Part shown: positions 40,477 to 51,763 of the stretch, one piece after another
How the letters are laid out: each line of letters starts with the position of its first letter
How positions within the stretch are numbered: the stretch's first letter is position 1
NCBI RefSeq assembly: GCF_000264765.2
Contig: NZ_CP006664.1
Span: forward strand, 2,108,001 to 2,172,000
Direction: 5' to 3'
DNA length: 64,000 bases
DNA from: Edwardsiella anguillarum ET080813
GTDB taxonomy: Bacteria > Pseudomonadota > Gammaproteobacteria > Enterobacterales > Enterobacteriaceae
Translations under genes and position numbers: made by a program
Notes under the pieces: model-generated
Databases searched by the model: none
The model's input: the letters and a program-made list of their open reading frames with translations, nothing else
Told to the model about the DNA's origin: nothing

Positions 40477-41142
40477 TCAGCCGTCGCCGAGCGCGCGTGG
40501 AAACAGCAGATTATTTTCCAGGCTGATGTGTTCCATGAGATCGTTAATCAGCTCGCTAATGCCGGCATACAGCGCGCGCCAGGTTGTACAGGCTCCCACC
40601 GGCGGCGTCATGTTGTCCGTCAAAAAGCGGATGACCTCCAGCTGTTCTCCCGCATCACGATGCTCATGCTCCATTACCGAGATGGGGCCCTGGCAGCGGG
40701 CTCCCTCCCCCTGGTCGATCAGTGGAAACAGGATGCGCTCTTCCTTCATCATGTGGCTGTCCAACTCCTGGCGCAGCGCATCGAGCTGCTTGGCGAGCCC
40801 CCGTGGGCAGCCCGTCTTGTCGGTATGCACCCGTTCGACCTTCTGCGCCATCAATACCAGTTCGGGCAGCTGCTCGCGGTGACGCTGATGATAGCGGGTG
40901 ACGATGAAGGCCGTCAGTTCAGCCAGGGGCGCCTGTTGCCAGTCTCGACGCGGCTGTGGCGCGCTGTCCAGCTCGGCCAACTGACATTCCAGCATGGCGA
41001 GATCCAGCGATTGGCGGGCCGCCGCGCGCTGGAGCGTCTGCTTACCGCCGCAGCAAAAATCTAACGCGTGGTGGCGGAATAGACGTGCGGCGCGTGGAAT
41101 GCTGATGGCCAGTTCACCGAGCGGCCGGTCGCGGTATGTCAT
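40477..41142 (-). CDS. ytfE: Di-iron Fe-S cluster repair protein YtfE (RIC)
   Basis: YtfE restores iron-sulfur clusters damaged by nitric oxide or oxidants. The 221-aa protein has the N-terminal ScdA-type domain with the CC pair C30-C31 ([12 protein letters not shown]) and a C-terminal hemerythrin-like four-helix bundle. Probable iron ligands include H85, H130, E134, H161, H205 and E209. It is convergent with fklB. A good NsrR operator overlaps its promoter region, so it is probably induced by nitric oxide through the nsrR product encoded near 31 kb. Confidence 0.97.
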   Translation of the reverse strand: MTYRDRPLGELAISIPRAARLFRHHALDFCCGGKQTLQRAAARQSLDLAMLECQLAELDSAPQPRRDWQQAPLAELTAFIVTRYHQRHREQLPELVLMAQKVERVHTDKTGCPRGLAKQLDALRQELDSHMMKEERILFPLIDQGEGARCQGPISVMEHEHRDAGEQLEVIRFLTDNMTPPVGACTTWRALYAGISELINDLMEHISLENNLLFPRALGDG

Positions 41143-41168
41143 GATGTACTCCTTGAGGTGCGTTCAAT

Positions 41169-41191
41169 AAGATGTATTTTAAATGCAGTTT
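41169..41191 (-). promoter_or_regulatory. NsrR operator upstream of ytfE
   Basis: Two 11-base half-sites, AAGATGTATTT and AAATGCAGTTT, are separated by one T. This is the 11-1-11 palindrome of the NsrR consensus, with the first half fitting fully and the second at 9 of 11 positions. It starts 27 bp upstream of the ytfE start codon, where a repressor would block RNA polymerase. Confidence 0.85.
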
Positions 41192-41384
41192 ATCGTGTGC
41201 GCCATCTCTTTTGCGGCGTGTAGTGGAATTGTCGTATTTACCGGGGAAAATTGGCGCTTGCGCTGGCGTTTATCGGCGGCAAAATCCATGATGAGCGCAG
41301 TGGGGTACGCCTACACATTCCGCGAGCGTCGCATGGTGAAATGATGCAGGTGTATCGGTATCCGATCCAGGGGGAGGGAAGCGT

Positions 41385-42125
41385 ATGTTAGAGCAGATTT
41401 GTCAGCTGGCGCGCGATGCGGGGGCGGCGATAATGGCGGTATATCAGGGCGATCAGCCGCTGGCGCTGGCCTATAAGGGAGATCAGTCTCCGGTCACGGC
41501 CGCCGATCTGGCGGCGCATGAGATAATCAAAGCGGGTTTACTGCGTATCACCCCGCCGATCCCGCTGCTGTCGGAGGAGGCACCGCCGGCCTGGCCGCAG
41601 CGGCGTGACTGGCAGTGTTATTGGTTGGTCGATCCGCTGGATGGTACCAAGGAGTTTTTGCAGCGCAACGGTGAGTTTACCGTCAACATTGCGCTGATCG
41701 AACGGGGAGTGCCCACGCTGGGGGTCGTCTACGTGCCGACCAGCGGCGTGCTGTACTGTGCCTGCGACGGTAAAGCCTGGAAAGAGCAGGATGGGGTGCG
41801 CATGGAGATCGGGGTACGCAACGCAATCCCCCCGCTGGTGGTGATCAGCCGTTCACACGGCGATGCGGAGCTGACGGACTATCTGCAGCAGCTGGGCGAG
41901 CACCAGACGATAATGGTGGGATCATCGCTGAAGTTTTGTCTGGTGGCGGAGGGGATCGCGCAGCTCTATCCGCGCTTTGGGCCGACGCATATCTGGGATA
42001 CGGCGGCAGGCCATGCCATCGCCTTAGCCGCCGGAGCTCAGGTGCGGGACTGGCAGGGTAAAACGTTAAGCTATATACCAACTGAATCATTGTTGAATCC
42101 GGGATTCCGAGTGTCGCTGTATTAA
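41385..42125 (+). CDS. cysQ: 3'(2'),5'-bisphosphate nucleotidase CysQ
   Basis: CysQ hydrolyses 3'-phosphoadenosine 5'-phosphate to AMP, clearing a toxic by-product of sulfate assimilation. The 246-aa protein has the inositol-monophosphatase-fold metal motifs [18 protein letters not shown] and [14 protein letters not shown]. The length equals E. coli CysQ. cpdB and ytfF, near neighbours in E. coli, are not seen between cysQ and ytfE. Confidence 0.97.
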   Translation: MLEQICQLARDAGAAIMAVYQGDQPLALAYKGDQSPVTAADLAAHEIIKAGLLRITPPIPLLSEEAPPAWPQRRDWQCYWLVDPLDGTKEFLQRNGEFTVNIALIERGVPTLGVVYVPTSGVLYCACDGKAWKEQDGVRMEIGVRNAIPPLVVISRSHGDAELTDYLQQLGEHQTIMVGSSLKFCLVAEGIAQLYPRFGPTHIWDTAAGHAIALAAGAQVRDWQGKTLSYIPTESLLNPGFRVSLY

Positions 42126-42438
42126 GCCGCCGGCGGCGTCCGGTCGGGCGCCGCCGCACGCCGTCATCCGATCGTGCGCGAGTTCGCCTCTCTCCACAGA
42201 TAAATCTTCCGATTTTTCACGATAAAACCTGACTAATTGCATATAAATTTCACTAACCCTATTACTTTTTGCATACCATTCTGTCAGCTAAGGTAAATTT
42301 AGAGAAATATTCGGTATCGGTTGCACTAACCGAAGGTAAAGCTGTCTATAGTTATCGTTCATCGTGCGCTGCGTTCGCATGCCGGTTTGGCCGGGGGGAA
42401 GTTGCCCCGCTGCGGACGTCACTGAGGGAGAGGTAGCA
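42126..42438. other. Intergenic region between cysQ and ytfK
   Basis: This 313-bp region starts GC-rich and becomes AT-rich. It has one small inverted repeat (TCGGTT-GCACT-AACCGA, 42317-42333). It must hold the ytfK promoter, but I see no clear -35/-10 pair. E. coli ytfK is phosphate-regulated, but I did not find a convincing Pho box. Confidence 0.5.
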
Positions 42439-42645
42439 ATGAAAATTTTTCAGCGGTATAACCCGCTGCTGGTGGCTAAATACGTGAAGACGCTGTTTCG
42501 CGGCCGCCTGTATATTCAGGGGATCGGTGCGTTTGAGTTTGATATGGGGCGTATTTTACTGCCCAAGGTGAGGGATAAGCGCCATCTTAGCGTCATGTCG
42601 GAGATCAACCGTCAGGTGCTGCGCCTGCAGGCAGAGATGGCCTGA
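42439..42645 (+). CDS. ytfK: Stringent-response modulator YtfK (DUF1107)
   Basis: YtfK binds the synthetase SpoT and favours (p)ppGpp synthesis during phosphate and fatty-acid starvation in E. coli. The 68-aa protein begins [20 protein letters not shown] and is collinear with E. coli YtfK throughout. The ATG at 42439 follows a GGGAGAGG site; an upstream in-frame start would add a low-quality extension. It is convergent with ytfL. Confidence 0.95.
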   Translation: MKIFQRYNPLLVAKYVKTLFRGRLYIQGIGAFEFDMGRILLPKVRDKRHLSVMSEINRQVLRLQAEMA

Positions 42646-42693
42646 GGCGCGGAACGGGCATGGCGGCTCGGCGTTAGCGTCACCGCCCGCCGA

Positions 42694-44040
42694 TTATTTG
42701 GCCGCCTGCTGTGGCGCGTCTGCGTCGTCGCCCGCGTCCGGCGACACCGGCGGTAGCCGTTCGGCGAGACGCGTAACCAGCAGCTGATCGATCTTGTAGC
42801 TATCGATATCCACCACCTCAAATTTGTAGCCGGCGTATTTCACCGCATCGGTACGTTTGGGGATCTTACGCAGCATATACATCATAAAGCCGCCGATAGT
42901 TTCATAGTTGCTGGACTGGGGAAATTCTTCGATATCCAGCACCCGCATCACATCGTCAATGGGCGTCACGCCCTCTACCAGCCAAGAGTTCTCATCGCGG
43001 GCGATGATTTGTTCCTCCTGTCCCTGGCCGACCAAGTCCCCCATCAGGGTGGTCATCACGTCGTTCAGGGTGATCACCCCGACGACCAGCGCATATTCGT
43101 TGAGGATGACGGCAAAATCCTCCCCCGCGTTTTTGAAACTCTCCAGCGCCTCGGACAGCGTCAGCGTATCCGGGACGATCAGCACGTTACGGATCTGTAC
43201 TCCGCTGCTGAGCACCAAGCTCTGGTTACCCAGCACGCGGTTGAGCAGATCCTTGGAGTCGACATAGCCGACGACATGGTCGATGGCGCCGTCGCAGACC
43301 AGAAACTTGGAGTGGGGGTGGGTGGAGACCTTCTCTTTAATGCTCTCTTCCGCTTCGCCCAGATCGAAATAGATGATGCTTTCACGCGGCGTCATTGAGG
43401 AGGGAACGGTGCGGGACTCCAGCTCGAACACATTCTCAATGATCTCATGCTCTTGCTTACGCAGTACGCCGGCTAGCGCGCCGGCCTCGACCACGGCATA
43501 GATATCGTCCGGGGTTATATCGTCCTTACGCACCATCGGGATCTTGAACAGGTGAAAGATCAGGTTGGCCAAGCCGTTAAAGAACCAGACCAGCGGGCGG
43601 AACAGCAGCAGGCAGAAACGCATCGGGTTGACAATCCGCACGGCAACCGCTTCGGGGGCTATCATACCGATGCGCTTCGGCGTCAGGTCGGCAAACAGAA
43701 TAAAGCAGCCGGTGACCAGTACGAAGGAGCAGATAAAGCTGGCCTGCTGGGAGACCTCCAGCGGCATAAAACGGTCGAACAGCAGACGGAACGCCGGTGA
43801 GAATGCCGCATCGCCGACGATACCGCCGAGGATGGCGACGGCGTTGAGGCCGATCTGTACGACGGTAAAGAAATAGCCTGGCTGATCCTGCAGCGCCATG
43901 ACGCGTGCCGCATTGATATCGCCCTCATCCGCCATGGTTTTCAGCTTTATTTTCCGCGAGGCTGCCAGGGATATTTCCGAGATCGAGAAAAAGGCACTGA
44001 TCGCTATCAGTAAAATAATCAGTAATATACTGTTTAACAT
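42694..44040 (-). CDS. ytfL: CNNM/CorC-family CBS-domain transporter YtfL
   Basis: The 448-aa protein has an N-terminal CNNM (DUF21) domain of four hydrophobic segments (about 1-170), a pair of CBS domains (about 210-335) and a C-terminal CorC-HlyC domain (about 350-430). The family is linked to divalent-cation or polyamine efflux, and E. coli YtfL has been tied to putrescine homeostasis; I recall the latter without being able to confirm it. The hydrophobic N-terminus MLNSILLIILLIAISAFFS is unambiguous. Confidence 0.93.
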   Translation of the reverse strand: MLNSILLIILLIAISAFFSISEISLAASRKIKLKTMADEGDINAARVMALQDQPGYFFTVVQIGLNAVAILGGIVGDAAFSPAFRLLFDRFMPLEVSQQASFICSFVLVTGCFILFADLTPKRIGMIAPEAVAVRIVNPMRFCLLLFRPLVWFFNGLANLIFHLFKIPMVRKDDITPDDIYAVVEAGALAGVLRKQEHEIIENVFELESRTVPSSMTPRESIIYFDLGEAEESIKEKVSTHPHSKFLVCDGAIDHVVGYVDSKDLLNRVLGNQSLVLSSGVQIRNVLIVPDTLTLSEALESFKNAGEDFAVILNEYALVVGVITLNDVMTTLMGDLVGQGQEEQIIARDENSWLVEGVTPIDDVMRVLDIEEFPQSSNYETIGGFMMYMLRKIPKRTDAVKYAGYKFEVVDIDSYKIDQLLVTRLAERLPPVSPDAGDDADAPQQAAK

Positions 44041-44313
44041 AATCTATCCGTATTAACCGGGAACAGTCCGGGAGGCCGGAGAGGCGGTATGACGCCATCG
44101 GGAGTATATCGGGGCCGGTAGAAGATCCCCCCGGAGTCTACCGGGCCGTCTTGGCTGGCCCGGGCTAGACGCTGCGCCGAGCCGGACAGGGTGGCTCGGC
44201 AGCGCATAACCCGGTTAGTATAGCAGGAGCAACAAGCAACCAGCTAGTGGTGAAAATGTGCACGCTACGCCGCTAACCCTTTGCTATGCCGCCAGTTAGC
44301 GGCGATAGCGCGC

Positions 44314-44952
44314 TTAGTCCGGCAGACAGACGCCGATGCCGCCCAGCCCACAGTAACCGTGCGGATGCTTGTGCAGGTACTGCTGGTGCTCCTCTTCGGC
44401 ATAGTAAAATGGCCCGGCGGCGCAGATCTCAGTGCTGATCGGGCGCTGGTCGCCGGCCTGACGCATGGCCTGGGCAAAGCGGGCTTGACTGGCCTGTGCG
44501 GCCTGCATCTGCCGGGGCGTTACGGGGAACAGCGCAGAGCGGTACTGGGTGCCAATGTCGTTGCCCTGGCGCATCCCCTGCGCCGGATCGTGGTGCTGCC
44601 AGAACAGGCGTAGCAGATCGTCATAGTGGATAAGGGCGGGGTCAAACACCACCCGCACCGTTTCGGCGTGTCCGGTCTGTCCGCTGCACACCTCGCGATA
44701 GGTTGGGTTGGGGGTCAGGCCGCCGCTGTAGCCTGCCGCGGTGCTGTAGATCCCCGGCTGCTGCCAGAACAGGCGCTCGACACCCCAGAAGCAGCCCATG
44801 GCGAACAGGGCCTCCTCCATCCCGGCAGGAATGGCATACATATCGTGGCCGTTAAGCGCATGTTTGCCGGAGAGGCTCATGGCCTGTGCGCGTCCAGGAA
44901 GCGCCTGCGCAGGCGTGATCGGTGCAGGGTTACTGTCGTTGTGATGGTGCAA
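44314..44952 (-). CDS. msrA: Peptide methionine (S)-S-oxide reductase
   Basis: MsrA reduces methionine-S-sulfoxide in proteins and free form. The 212-aa protein has the catalytic cysteine C54 in [10 protein letters not shown] and resolving cysteines C201 and C209 in the C-terminal [14 protein letters not shown]. Conserved [11 protein letters not shown] and [10 protein letters not shown] segments are intact. It is divergent from tamA across a 280-bp intergenic region, as in E. coli. Confidence 0.98.
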   Translation of the reverse strand: MHHHNDSNPAPITPAQALPGRAQAMSLSGKHALNGHDMYAIPAGMEEALFAMGCFWGVERLFWQQPGIYSTAAGYSGGLTPNPTYREVCSGQTGHAETVRVVFDPALIHYDDLLRLFWQHHDPAQGMRQGNDIGTQYRSALFPVTPRQMQAAQASQARFAQAMRQAGDQRPISTEICAAGPFYYAEEEHQQYLHKHPHGYCGLGGIGVCLPD

Positions 44953-45232
44953 AATACCCTCCAGTCGTTAATAAATGAGCAGTTGATGGGTGAAAAATCT
45001 GAAAACGCAGGCTCAGATGTCATACGCTATATGTGAGTCGTTATAGTGTCGTAGAGAGTCTAACGTCGAATAATTGTTATTTTCCTGTTTCGTTGTATCC
45101 CACGCAGGCTTTACGCACAATATGTCCGTGTTGTGCGGCCGCAGTAGGAGAACGCATTTAGCCTGGCGGGTCACGCTGGGATGATGTACTGCGGCGGAAA
45201 GTGTTACCGATAAGTTTAATGCGGGAGTTTGC

Positions 45233-46969
45233 ATGCCACGATTGCGCAGGATAGGCCTGCTGTGTCTGTTATTAGCGGCGCCGCTGGCGCATGCCGCTCA
45301 GGTCAGCTTGGTGGTAGAGGGGTTGAGCGGACAGCTGCAGCAGAATGTGCGTGCCACGCTGTCGACCATCGGCGAAGATGAGATCAGTAACGATGGCCGT
45401 TTTCGCGTGCGTGCGGCGGATGCCATCCGTCAGGGGCTGAGGGCGCTGGGCTATTTTCAGCCGACCATTGAATTTGAGTATCGGCCCGGCTCAACCTTTT
45501 CCCGCCCACAGCTGATCGCTAACGTCATGCCCGGTGAGCCGGTGCGTATCGCCGGGATCAATGTGCGTATCCGTGGGGCGGCTAAGGACGATCCTGCCTA
45601 TCAGGCGCTGTTGGCTAAGTCTCTACCGCCGGTGGGCAGCGTGCTCGATCAGGGCGACTATGACAATCTGAAGAATGCCTTAAACTCGCTGGCGCTGCAG
45701 CGTGGCTACTTTGGTGCCACCATGCCGGTGCATCAGCTCGGGGTTATCGAAGATCAGCACAAGGCATTTTGGGATATCGAATTCGACAGCGGACCCCGCT
45801 ATCGCTTTGGCGACGTACGGTTTAGCGGCTCGCAGATCCAGAGCGCCTATTTACAGAACCTGCGCCCGTTTAAGACCGGGGAGTACTACAGCGCCGATGA
45901 CCTGGCCAAGTTCAGCGGTAACCTGTCGGCGACCAACTGGTTTAACTCGGTGGTGGTGTCGCCCGACTTTAAGGCGCTGGGGGCGGATCAGACATTGCCG
46001 CTCCAGGCGGTGGTGACGCCGCGCAGCCAGAATATGGTCGATCTGGGGGGCGGCTATGCGACGGACGTCGGCCCGCGGATGAAGGTCAGCTGGAAGCGCC
46101 CCTGGATGAACTCCTATGGACACAGCCTGGATACCTCGCTGAATCTCTCCATGCCGGAGCAGACGGCGGACTTCAGCTATAAAATTCCGCTGCTGAAGGC
46201 CCCGCTGGAGCAGTACTATCTGGTGCAGGGCGGTTTTCAGCGCACCGATCTGAACGATACTCAGTCCGATTCTACCACCCTAAATCTGGCGCGTTACTGG
46301 GAGCTCTCCAGTGGCTGGCAGCGCGGCATTAATATGCGCTGGAGCCTCGACCACTTTACGCAGGGCAATCTCACCGAGACCGCCATGCTGCTGTATCCCG
46401 GCGTCAGCGTAAACCGTACGCGCTCGCGCGGCGGGCTGATGCCGACCTGGGGCGATACCCAGCGCTACTCGGTGGACGTGTCCAACCGCTATTGGGGGTC
46501 ATCGGTCGACTTTGCGGTGTTTCAGGCGCAGAACGTCTGGATCCGCACGCTGGCGGAGCGACACCGTTTCGTGGTGCGCGGCAACCTGGGCTGGATAGAA
46601 ACCAATGACTTTAATAAGGTGCCGCCGTCCCTGCGTTTCTTTGCCGGGGGCGATCGCAGTATTCGCGGCTATAAATATAAATCGATCTCGCCGCGGGGCA
46701 GCGACGGTAAGCTGACCGGCGCCTCGCGTCTGGCGACCGGGTCGCTGGAGTACCAGTATAACCTGAGCGGCAAGTGGTGGGGCGGCGTGTTTGTCGACTC
46801 CGGTGAGGCAGTGAACGATTTTACCAAGAGTGACTTTCACACCGGGACCGGTGTCGGGGTGATCTGGGTATCGCCGGTCGGCCCCATCCGCCTTAACCTC
46901 GGCGTCCCGGTGGGGCGTGAAGATAAGCACGATGTGCAGATTTATATCGGACTGGGGCCTGAGCTATGA
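45233..46969 (+). CDS. tamA: Translocation and assembly module subunit TamA
   Basis: TamA is an Omp85-family outer-membrane barrel that works with TamB in envelope assembly and phospholipid transport. The 578-aa protein has a signal peptide (cut after PLAHA), three POTRA domains (about 25-265) and a C-terminal 16-strand barrel. The Omp85 motif region [15 protein letters not shown] is intact, and the chain ends in [13 protein letters not shown]. Its stop overlaps the tamB start by 4 bases (ATGA). Confidence 0.97.
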   Translation: MPRLRRIGLLCLLLAAPLAHAAQVSLVVEGLSGQLQQNVRATLSTIGEDEISNDGRFRVRAADAIRQGLRALGYFQPTIEFEYRPGSTFSRPQLIANVMPGEPVRIAGINVRIRGAAKDDPAYQALLAKSLPPVGSVLDQGDYDNLKNALNSLALQRGYFGATMPVHQLGVIEDQHKAFWDIEFDSGPRYRFGDVRFSGSQIQSAYLQNLRPFKTGEYYSADDLAKFSGNLSATNWFNSVVVSPDFKALGADQTLPLQAVVTPRSQNMVDLGGGYATDVGPRMKVSWKRPWMNSYGHSLDTSLNLSMPEQTADFSYKIPLLKAPLEQYYLVQGGFQRTDLNDTQSDSTTLNLARYWELSSGWQRGINMRWSLDHFTQGNLTETAMLLYPGVSVNRTRSRGGLMPTWGDTQRYSVDVSNRYWGSSVDFAVFQAQNVWIRTLAERHRFVVRGNLGWIETNDFNKVPPSLRFFAGGDRSIRGYKYKSISPRGSDGKLTGASRLATGSLEYQYNLSGKWWGGVFVDSGEAVNDFTKSDFHTGTGVGVIWVSPVGPIRLNLGVPVGREDKHDVQIYIGLGPEL

Positions 46970-49900
46970 GGTGGTATAACATCCGGCGCTATGCGCTGAT
47001 GCTCCTGCTGGGGCTGTTCCTGCTGCTGGCGTTGCTGCTGGGGGGGATGATGACCCAAAGTGGGCTGCATCTGGCACTCAATGCCGCCGCTCGCTGGGTC
47101 CCGGGGCTGGAGATTGGCCGAGTGGAGGGGGGCTGGCGCGATCTGACTCTGCGCGATGTCGGCTACCGCATGCCCGGGGTTGATGTCTCCGTGGGGCAGT
47201 TTCATCTCTCCTTGGATATCGGCTGTCTGAAGCGCAGCGAGCTGTGTCTGAATGTGCTGAGCGTCCAGCGGGTGCGGGTGAATGTCGATACCCAGGCGCT
47301 GCCGCCGAGTGAGCCGCAGGTGACGCCATCAGCTCCGCTGGGGCGCTTGAGTACCCCCTATCCCTTCGTGCTGCGCCTGCTGCGTCTCCACGACGTACAG
47401 GTGAATGTGGACGGCACGGCGATCACGCTGGATGCCTTGCGGAGCGGAGCGGAGTGGCGCGGATCGCTGCTGCGTTTACAGCCCAGCGATATTCAGGGGC
47501 TGCGGGTGTCGCTGCCGCCTTCGCCGGCTACTCCCGCGCCGGCGGAGGGCGCCGCACCGCAGGCTCCGTCAGCCCCGTTGGGGGAGACGCTGACGGCGCT
47601 GTTTTCCCGGCCGCTGCTGCCGGCGGCGATGACGCTGGATCTGCCGCTGGATATGCAGGTGAGCCGCATTTCCGCGCGCCAAGTGCAGATCCGGGCGGCG
47701 ACCGATCTGGATATCGTGTCTCTTGAACTGCGTGCGGCGTTGGATCAACAGCGTCTGGCGCTGCATACCCTGAAGGTCCAGGCGCAGCAGGGGAGCCTGT
47801 CGGCGCGCGGCAGTGCGACGTTCAGCGGCCGCTGGCCGTTGGATCTGCAGCTGAATGCTAGCGTGAATCAGGCGCCGCTGAAGGGCGAAAAGCTGCGCCT
47901 GGCGCTGAAGGGGGCGATGTACGACACGCTGGCTCTCGATGCCAACCTGTCCGGTCCGCTGAGGGCGACCCTGAAGGGAGATACTCGTCTGGCTGACGCC
48001 GGTCTGCCGCTATCGCTGTCGCTGGATAGCCCCAGCCTGCGGTGGCCGCTGGGGGGAACCCCCGACTATCAGGTGAAAAATATGGCGCTGCGTCTGACGG
48101 GGAGCGCCCATGATTATCGGCTGCAGCTGCGCGGCGCGTTCAGCGGTCAGGGGCTGCCGGATGCGGCGCTGGATCTCGCGGGAAAGGGGAACGAACGTCA
48201 GTTTACCCTGAGTCAGCTGCAGCTGGCGACGCTGGGTGGCAAGGCTGATATGCAGGCGCTGGTCGACTGGAGCAAAGCGATAAGCTGGCGCAGTAGCCTG
48301 ACGCTGACGGGGATCGATACCGGGCGTCAGTGGCCGGCGTGGCCGTCGAACCTGAACGGTAAAATAGAGACCCGCGGGAGTCTGTATGGCGGCAGCTGGC
48401 AGCTGCAGGTACCACAGCTGAAGCTGACGGGGCGAATCAAACAGAATGGGGTGGATGTTGGCGGTCAGCTGCGTGGCAATCAGGCCGGCCAGTGGCAGAT
48501 CCCCCAGCTGCACATCGCGCTGGGACGTAATCGGATTGAGGTGAACGGCGATCTGGCGCAGAAGCTGTGGTCTTTGGACGCGCGTATCGATGCTCCACGC
48601 CTGGATGGAACGCTGCCGGGGCTGGCGGGGATCGCGCGTGGGACGTTGAAGCTGCGCGGTGATCGTCAGGCGCCCCAGTTGCTGGCCGATCTGCAGGCCC
48701 GCGGACTGCGTTGGCAGGCGTTGACCATTCAGCGCGTCGCTTTGCTGGGGGATATCCGCTCGGATCAACAGATCCAGGGGGCGCTGGATCTGCGGGTGGA
48801 CAGCCTAAAGCAAGGCGATATTGATATCAGCCAGCTGACCTTGCGCGCCGCCGGTAATGAGCGTAAGCACCGGCTGCAGCTGGCGATGCAGGGGACGCCG
48901 CTGGCCGGCCGTTTGACCCTCAACGGCAGTTTGGCGCAAGATCGGGCGCGCTGGAGCGGCACGCTGACGGATACCGACTTTACGACGCCGATCGGCGAGT
49001 GGCGCCTTACCCGCCCCATCGCGCTGGAGTATGGCGTCGCCAAGCAGCAGATGGCCATCGGCCCCCACTGCTGGGATAACCCCAACGCTCGTCTGTGCGT
49101 TCCGCAGACCATTGAGGTGGGCGAGAGCGGTAATGTCAGCGTGGTGCTGGAGCGGTTTGATCTGGCGATGCTGCAGCCGTTCCTGGGGCCGGATACCCAG
49201 CTGCACGGGCGCTTCAGCGGACGGGCTCAGGCCCGTTGGCAGGCGGGACAAGGGCTGCCGCAGGCGCGGATTACGCTCAGCGGCGACGGCGTTAGGCTAG
49301 CGCAGCAGGTGCAGGGAAATACGCTGCCGGTGGCCCTGAGTACGGTCACGCTAGAGGCGAGCCTGGCCCAGGGGCAGGCTCGCCTTAACTGGCTGATCGG
49401 CATTGTGGGCAACGGCCAGCTGCGCGGCGACGTGCGCATCGCAAATCTGGAGGGGGCGCGTAATCTCTCCGGTAGTGTGGATATTCAGCGCCTGTCGCTG
49501 GCGCTGCTCAATCCGGCGCTGATGAAAGGGGAAAAGGCACAGGGCATGCTCAATGCGTCGCTGCGCCTGGGCGGCAGTACGCTGCATCCGCAGCTATATG
49601 GCCGTCTGGCGCTGGATGGTGTGGACATCGACGGGCAGTTCATGCCGTTCGATGTCACCGATGCGAACCTCGCGATCAACTTTGACGGCATGAGCTCGGT
49701 GCTGCAGGGGGTGATCAAGACCTCGCAGGGCCAGCTGAATCTGTCCGGTAATGCGGACTGGCGGAATCTGAATGCCTGGCGCGCCCGCATCGCCGCCAGC
49801 GGCACACGTCTGCGAGTGACGGTGCCGCCGATGGTTCGGCTGGATGTATCGCCGAATATTGTGTTCGATGCCTCTCCCAGCCAGCTGGCGCTGAGCGGCC

Positions 49901-50733
49901 GGGTTGATATTCCCTGGGCGCGCATCACGGTGCAGGAGCTGCCGGAGAGCGCGGTCGGCGTATCCTCCGACGAGGTGATGCTGAACAATGCGCATCAGCC
50001 GATCCGGTCGGTCACCGCCTCGATTCCGCTGCATACCGATCTGACCATTGCCATCGGAAACAACGTGCGTATTTCCGCCTTTGGCCTCAAGGCCGCGTTA
50101 AAAGGCGAGCTGAAGGTGAGCCAGAACCAGAATGGCTTAGGACTGAACGGGCAGATCATGATTCCGCAGGGGCGCTTTGCCGCGTATGGTCAGGATCTGT
50201 TGATTCGTCAGGGGGAGCTGGTCTTCGCCGGGCCGCCGGGAAATCCGCTGCTGAATATTGAGGCGATACGCAACCCGGAGTCGACGGCGAACAATGTTAC
50301 TGTGGGCGTTCGCGTTACAGGGCTTGCCGAGCAGCCGAAACTGGAAGTATTCTCAGATCCGGCAATGTCACAACAAGAAGCCCTCTCTTACCTATTGCGC
50401 GGTCAGGGGCTGGACAGCAGCGGCGCGGACAGTAATGCGATGACGTCGATGCTGATAGGCCTGGGCGTCGCGCAGAGTGGTAAACTGGTAGGCAAAATCG
50501 GTGAAACCTTCGGCGTCAGCAATCTAACGCTGGATTCGCAGGGGGTGGGTGACAGTTCTCAGGTGGTAGTCAGCGGCTATGTCTTGCCGGGGCTGCAGGT
50601 GAAGTATGGCGTGGGGATCTTCGATTCGCTGGCCACGCTGACGCTGCGTTATCGCCTGATGCCGAATCTGTATCTGGAAGCGGTGTCTGGCGTAAATCAG
50701 GCACTTGATCTGCTCTATCAGTTTGAGTTTTAA
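46966..50733 (+). CDS. tamB: Translocation and assembly module subunit TamB
   Basis: TamB is a bridge-like AsmA-family protein anchored in the inner membrane that spans the periplasm to TamA and is thought to carry phospholipids. The 1255-aa protein has an N-terminal signal anchor (about 8-29, [17 protein letters not shown]), a very long beta-taco region of repeating strands, and the C-terminal TamB (DUF490) domain ending in LDLLYQFEF. The 4-base overlap with tamA points to coupled translation; ytfP follows after 2 bp. Confidence 0.97.
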   Translation: MRWYNIRRYALMLLLGLFLLLALLLGGMMTQSGLHLALNAAARWVPGLEIGRVEGGWRDLTLRDVGYRMPGVDVSVGQFHLSLDIGCLKRSELCLNVLSVQRVRVNVDTQALPPSEPQVTPSAPLGRLSTPYPFVLRLLRLHDVQVNVDGTAITLDALRSGAEWRGSLLRLQPSDIQGLRVSLPPSPATPAPAEGAAPQAPSAPLGETLTALFSRPLLPAAMTLDLPLDMQVSRISARQVQIRAATDLDIVSLELRAALDQQRLALHTLKVQAQQGSLSARGSATFSGRWPLDLQLNASVNQAPLKGEKLRLALKGAMYDTLALDANLSGPLRATLKGDTRLADAGLPLSLSLDSPSLRWPLGGTPDYQVKNMALRLTGSAHDYRLQLRGAFSGQGLPDAALDLAGKGNERQFTLSQLQLATLGGKADMQALVDWSKAISWRSSLTLTGIDTGRQWPAWPSNLNGKIETRGSLYGGSWQLQVPQLKLTGRIKQNGVDVGGQLRGNQAGQWQIPQLHIALGRNRIEVNGDLAQKLWSLDARIDAPRLDGTLPGLAGIARGTLKLRGDRQAPQLLADLQARGLRWQALTIQRVALLGDIRSDQQIQGALDLRVDSLKQGDIDISQLTLRAAGNERKHRLQLAMQGTPLAGRLTLNGSLAQDRARWSGTLTDTDFTTPIGEWRLTRPIALEYGVAKQQMAIGPHCWDNPNARLCVPQTIEVGESGNVSVVLERFDLAMLQPFLGPDTQLHGRFSGRAQARWQAGQGLPQARITLSGDGVRLAQQVQGNTLPVALSTVTLEASLAQGQARLNWLIGIVGNGQLRGDVRIANLEGARNLSGSVDIQRLSLALLNPALMKGEKAQGMLNASLRLGGSTLHPQLYGRLALDGVDIDGQFMPFDVTDANLAINFDGMSSVLQGVIKTSQGQLNLSGNADWRNLNAWRARIAASGTRLRVTVPPMVRLDVSPNIVFDASPSQLALSGRVDIPWARITVQELPESAVGVSSDEVMLNNAHQPIRSVTASIPLHTDLTIAIGNNVRISAFGLKAALKGELKVSQNQNGLGLNGQIMIPQGRFAAYGQDLLIRQGELVFAGPPGNPLLNIEAIRNPESTANNVTVGVRVTGLAEQPKLEVFSDPAMSQQEALSYLLRGQGLDSSGADSNAMTSMLIGLGVAQSGKLVGKIGETFGVSNLTLDSQGVGDSSQVVVSGYVLPGLQVKYGVGIFDSLATLTLRYRLMPNLYLEAVSGVNQALDLLYQFEF

Positions 50734-50735
50734 CC

Positions 50736-51080
50736 ATGCGAGTGATTGTCTACGGAAGTCTGCGCCGTAAGCAGGGCAACAGCCATTGGATGACCAATGC
50801 CACCTGGTTGGGCGATTATGTGCTGGAGGGCTACGATCTGTACGATCTTGGCCATTATCCAGCGGTGGTTCCGGGAGAGGGAAGGGTTTACTGCGAAGTG
50901 TACCGGATTACCTCGTCGATCCTAGCGGAGCTGGATGAGCTTAAGAGCAACAGCAAGGATTATCGCCGCGAGCTGATCAAAACGCCCTATGGCTGTGCCT
51001 GGATCTACATCTACCTCAACGGGGTAGAGGGGCTGCCGCGCATTGCCAGCGGGGACTGGCTAAAGCGTGAGGAAGACTGA
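50736..51080 (+). CDS. ytfP: Gamma-glutamylcyclotransferase-like protein YtfP
   Basis: YtfP has the AIG2/GGCT fold. The 114-aa protein begins MRVIVYGSLRRKQGNSHWM, where YGSLR is the substrate-binding loop. The acid in LAELDELK is the expected catalytic site. The true substrate is not established. It lies 2 bp after tamB, forming the third gene of tamA-tamB-ytfP, an arrangement conserved in enterobacteria. Confidence 0.94.
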   Translation: MRVIVYGSLRRKQGNSHWMTNATWLGDYVLEGYDLYDLGHYPAVVPGEGRVYCEVYRITSSILAELDELKSNSKDYRRELIKTPYGCAWIYIYLNGVEGLPRIASGDWLKREED

Positions 51081-51084
51081 AGGA

Positions 51085-51114
51085 AAAACACCGCCATGAG
51101 GCGGTGTTTTTTTA
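51085..51114. terminator. Bidirectional terminator between ytfP and ppa
   Basis: The hairpin AAACACCGCC / GGCGGTGTTT is flanked by A's and T's and lies between the convergent ytfP and ppa genes. Confidence 0.88.
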
Positions 51115-51128
51115 TCTGCGTCAAGGCA

Positions 51129-51659
51129 TTACTTGTTCTTGGCGCGCTCGAAAGAGGCGATGATTTCCGCTTTGGCCGCGGTGGCATCAGCCCAACCCTC
51201 GACTTTGACCCACTTGCCCTTTTCCAGATCTTTGTAGTGCTCAAAGAAATGGGCGATTTGGGCGCGCAGCAGCTCAGGCAGGTCGTTAACGTCCTGAATG
51301 TGATCGTACTCTTTGGTCAGCTTGCTGTGGGGCACGGCAACCAGCTTGGCATCTTCGCCGGCTTCGTCGGTCATTTTCAGTACGCCGACCGGACGGCAGC
51401 GGATCACGGATCCCGGCTGCAGCGGATACGGCGTCGGGACCAGCACGTCTACCGGATCACCGTCCAGAGACAGGGTGTGGTTGATGTAGCCGTAGTTGCA
51501 CGGATAGAACATAGCGGTAGACATAAAGCGGTCTACAAACAGGGCGCCAGTGTCTTTATCGATTTCATATTTGATCGGATCGGCGTTGGCCGGGATTTCG
51601 ATCACTACATAGATATCTTCCGGCATATCTTTACCGGCCGGGACGTTGATCAAGCTCAT
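51129..51659 (-). CDS. ppa: Inorganic pyrophosphatase
   Basis: Ppa hydrolyses pyrophosphate and so drives many biosynthetic reactions. The 176-aa protein matches the hexameric family I enzyme. Metal-binding aspartates lie in DGDPVDVLV, and the conserved YPCNYGYI and KWVKVEGW regions are present. The start [21 protein letters not shown] equals E. coli. Confidence 0.99.
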   Translation of the reverse strand: MSLINVPAGKDMPEDIYVVIEIPANADPIKYEIDKDTGALFVDRFMSTAMFYPCNYGYINHTLSLDGDPVDVLVPTPYPLQPGSVIRCRPVGVLKMTDEAGEDAKLVAVPHSKLTKEYDHIQDVNDLPELLRAQIAHFFEHYKDLEKGKWVKVEGWADATAAKAEIIASFERAKNK

Positions 51660-51763
51660 GTCGGTTTCCTTTCATCAAACCAGAAATGGAGTGACGGCTA
51701 TTATAGCCGCCACTCCAAAAATGAACAGCGCGCGACGCGCAATGCCGCGTGCCGACGCGGGGA

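Noticed and set aside
42126-42438. A Pho box upstream of ytfK
   Set aside because: CTGTCA-like segments near 42280 and 42345 do not form the direct repeat at the required spacing.
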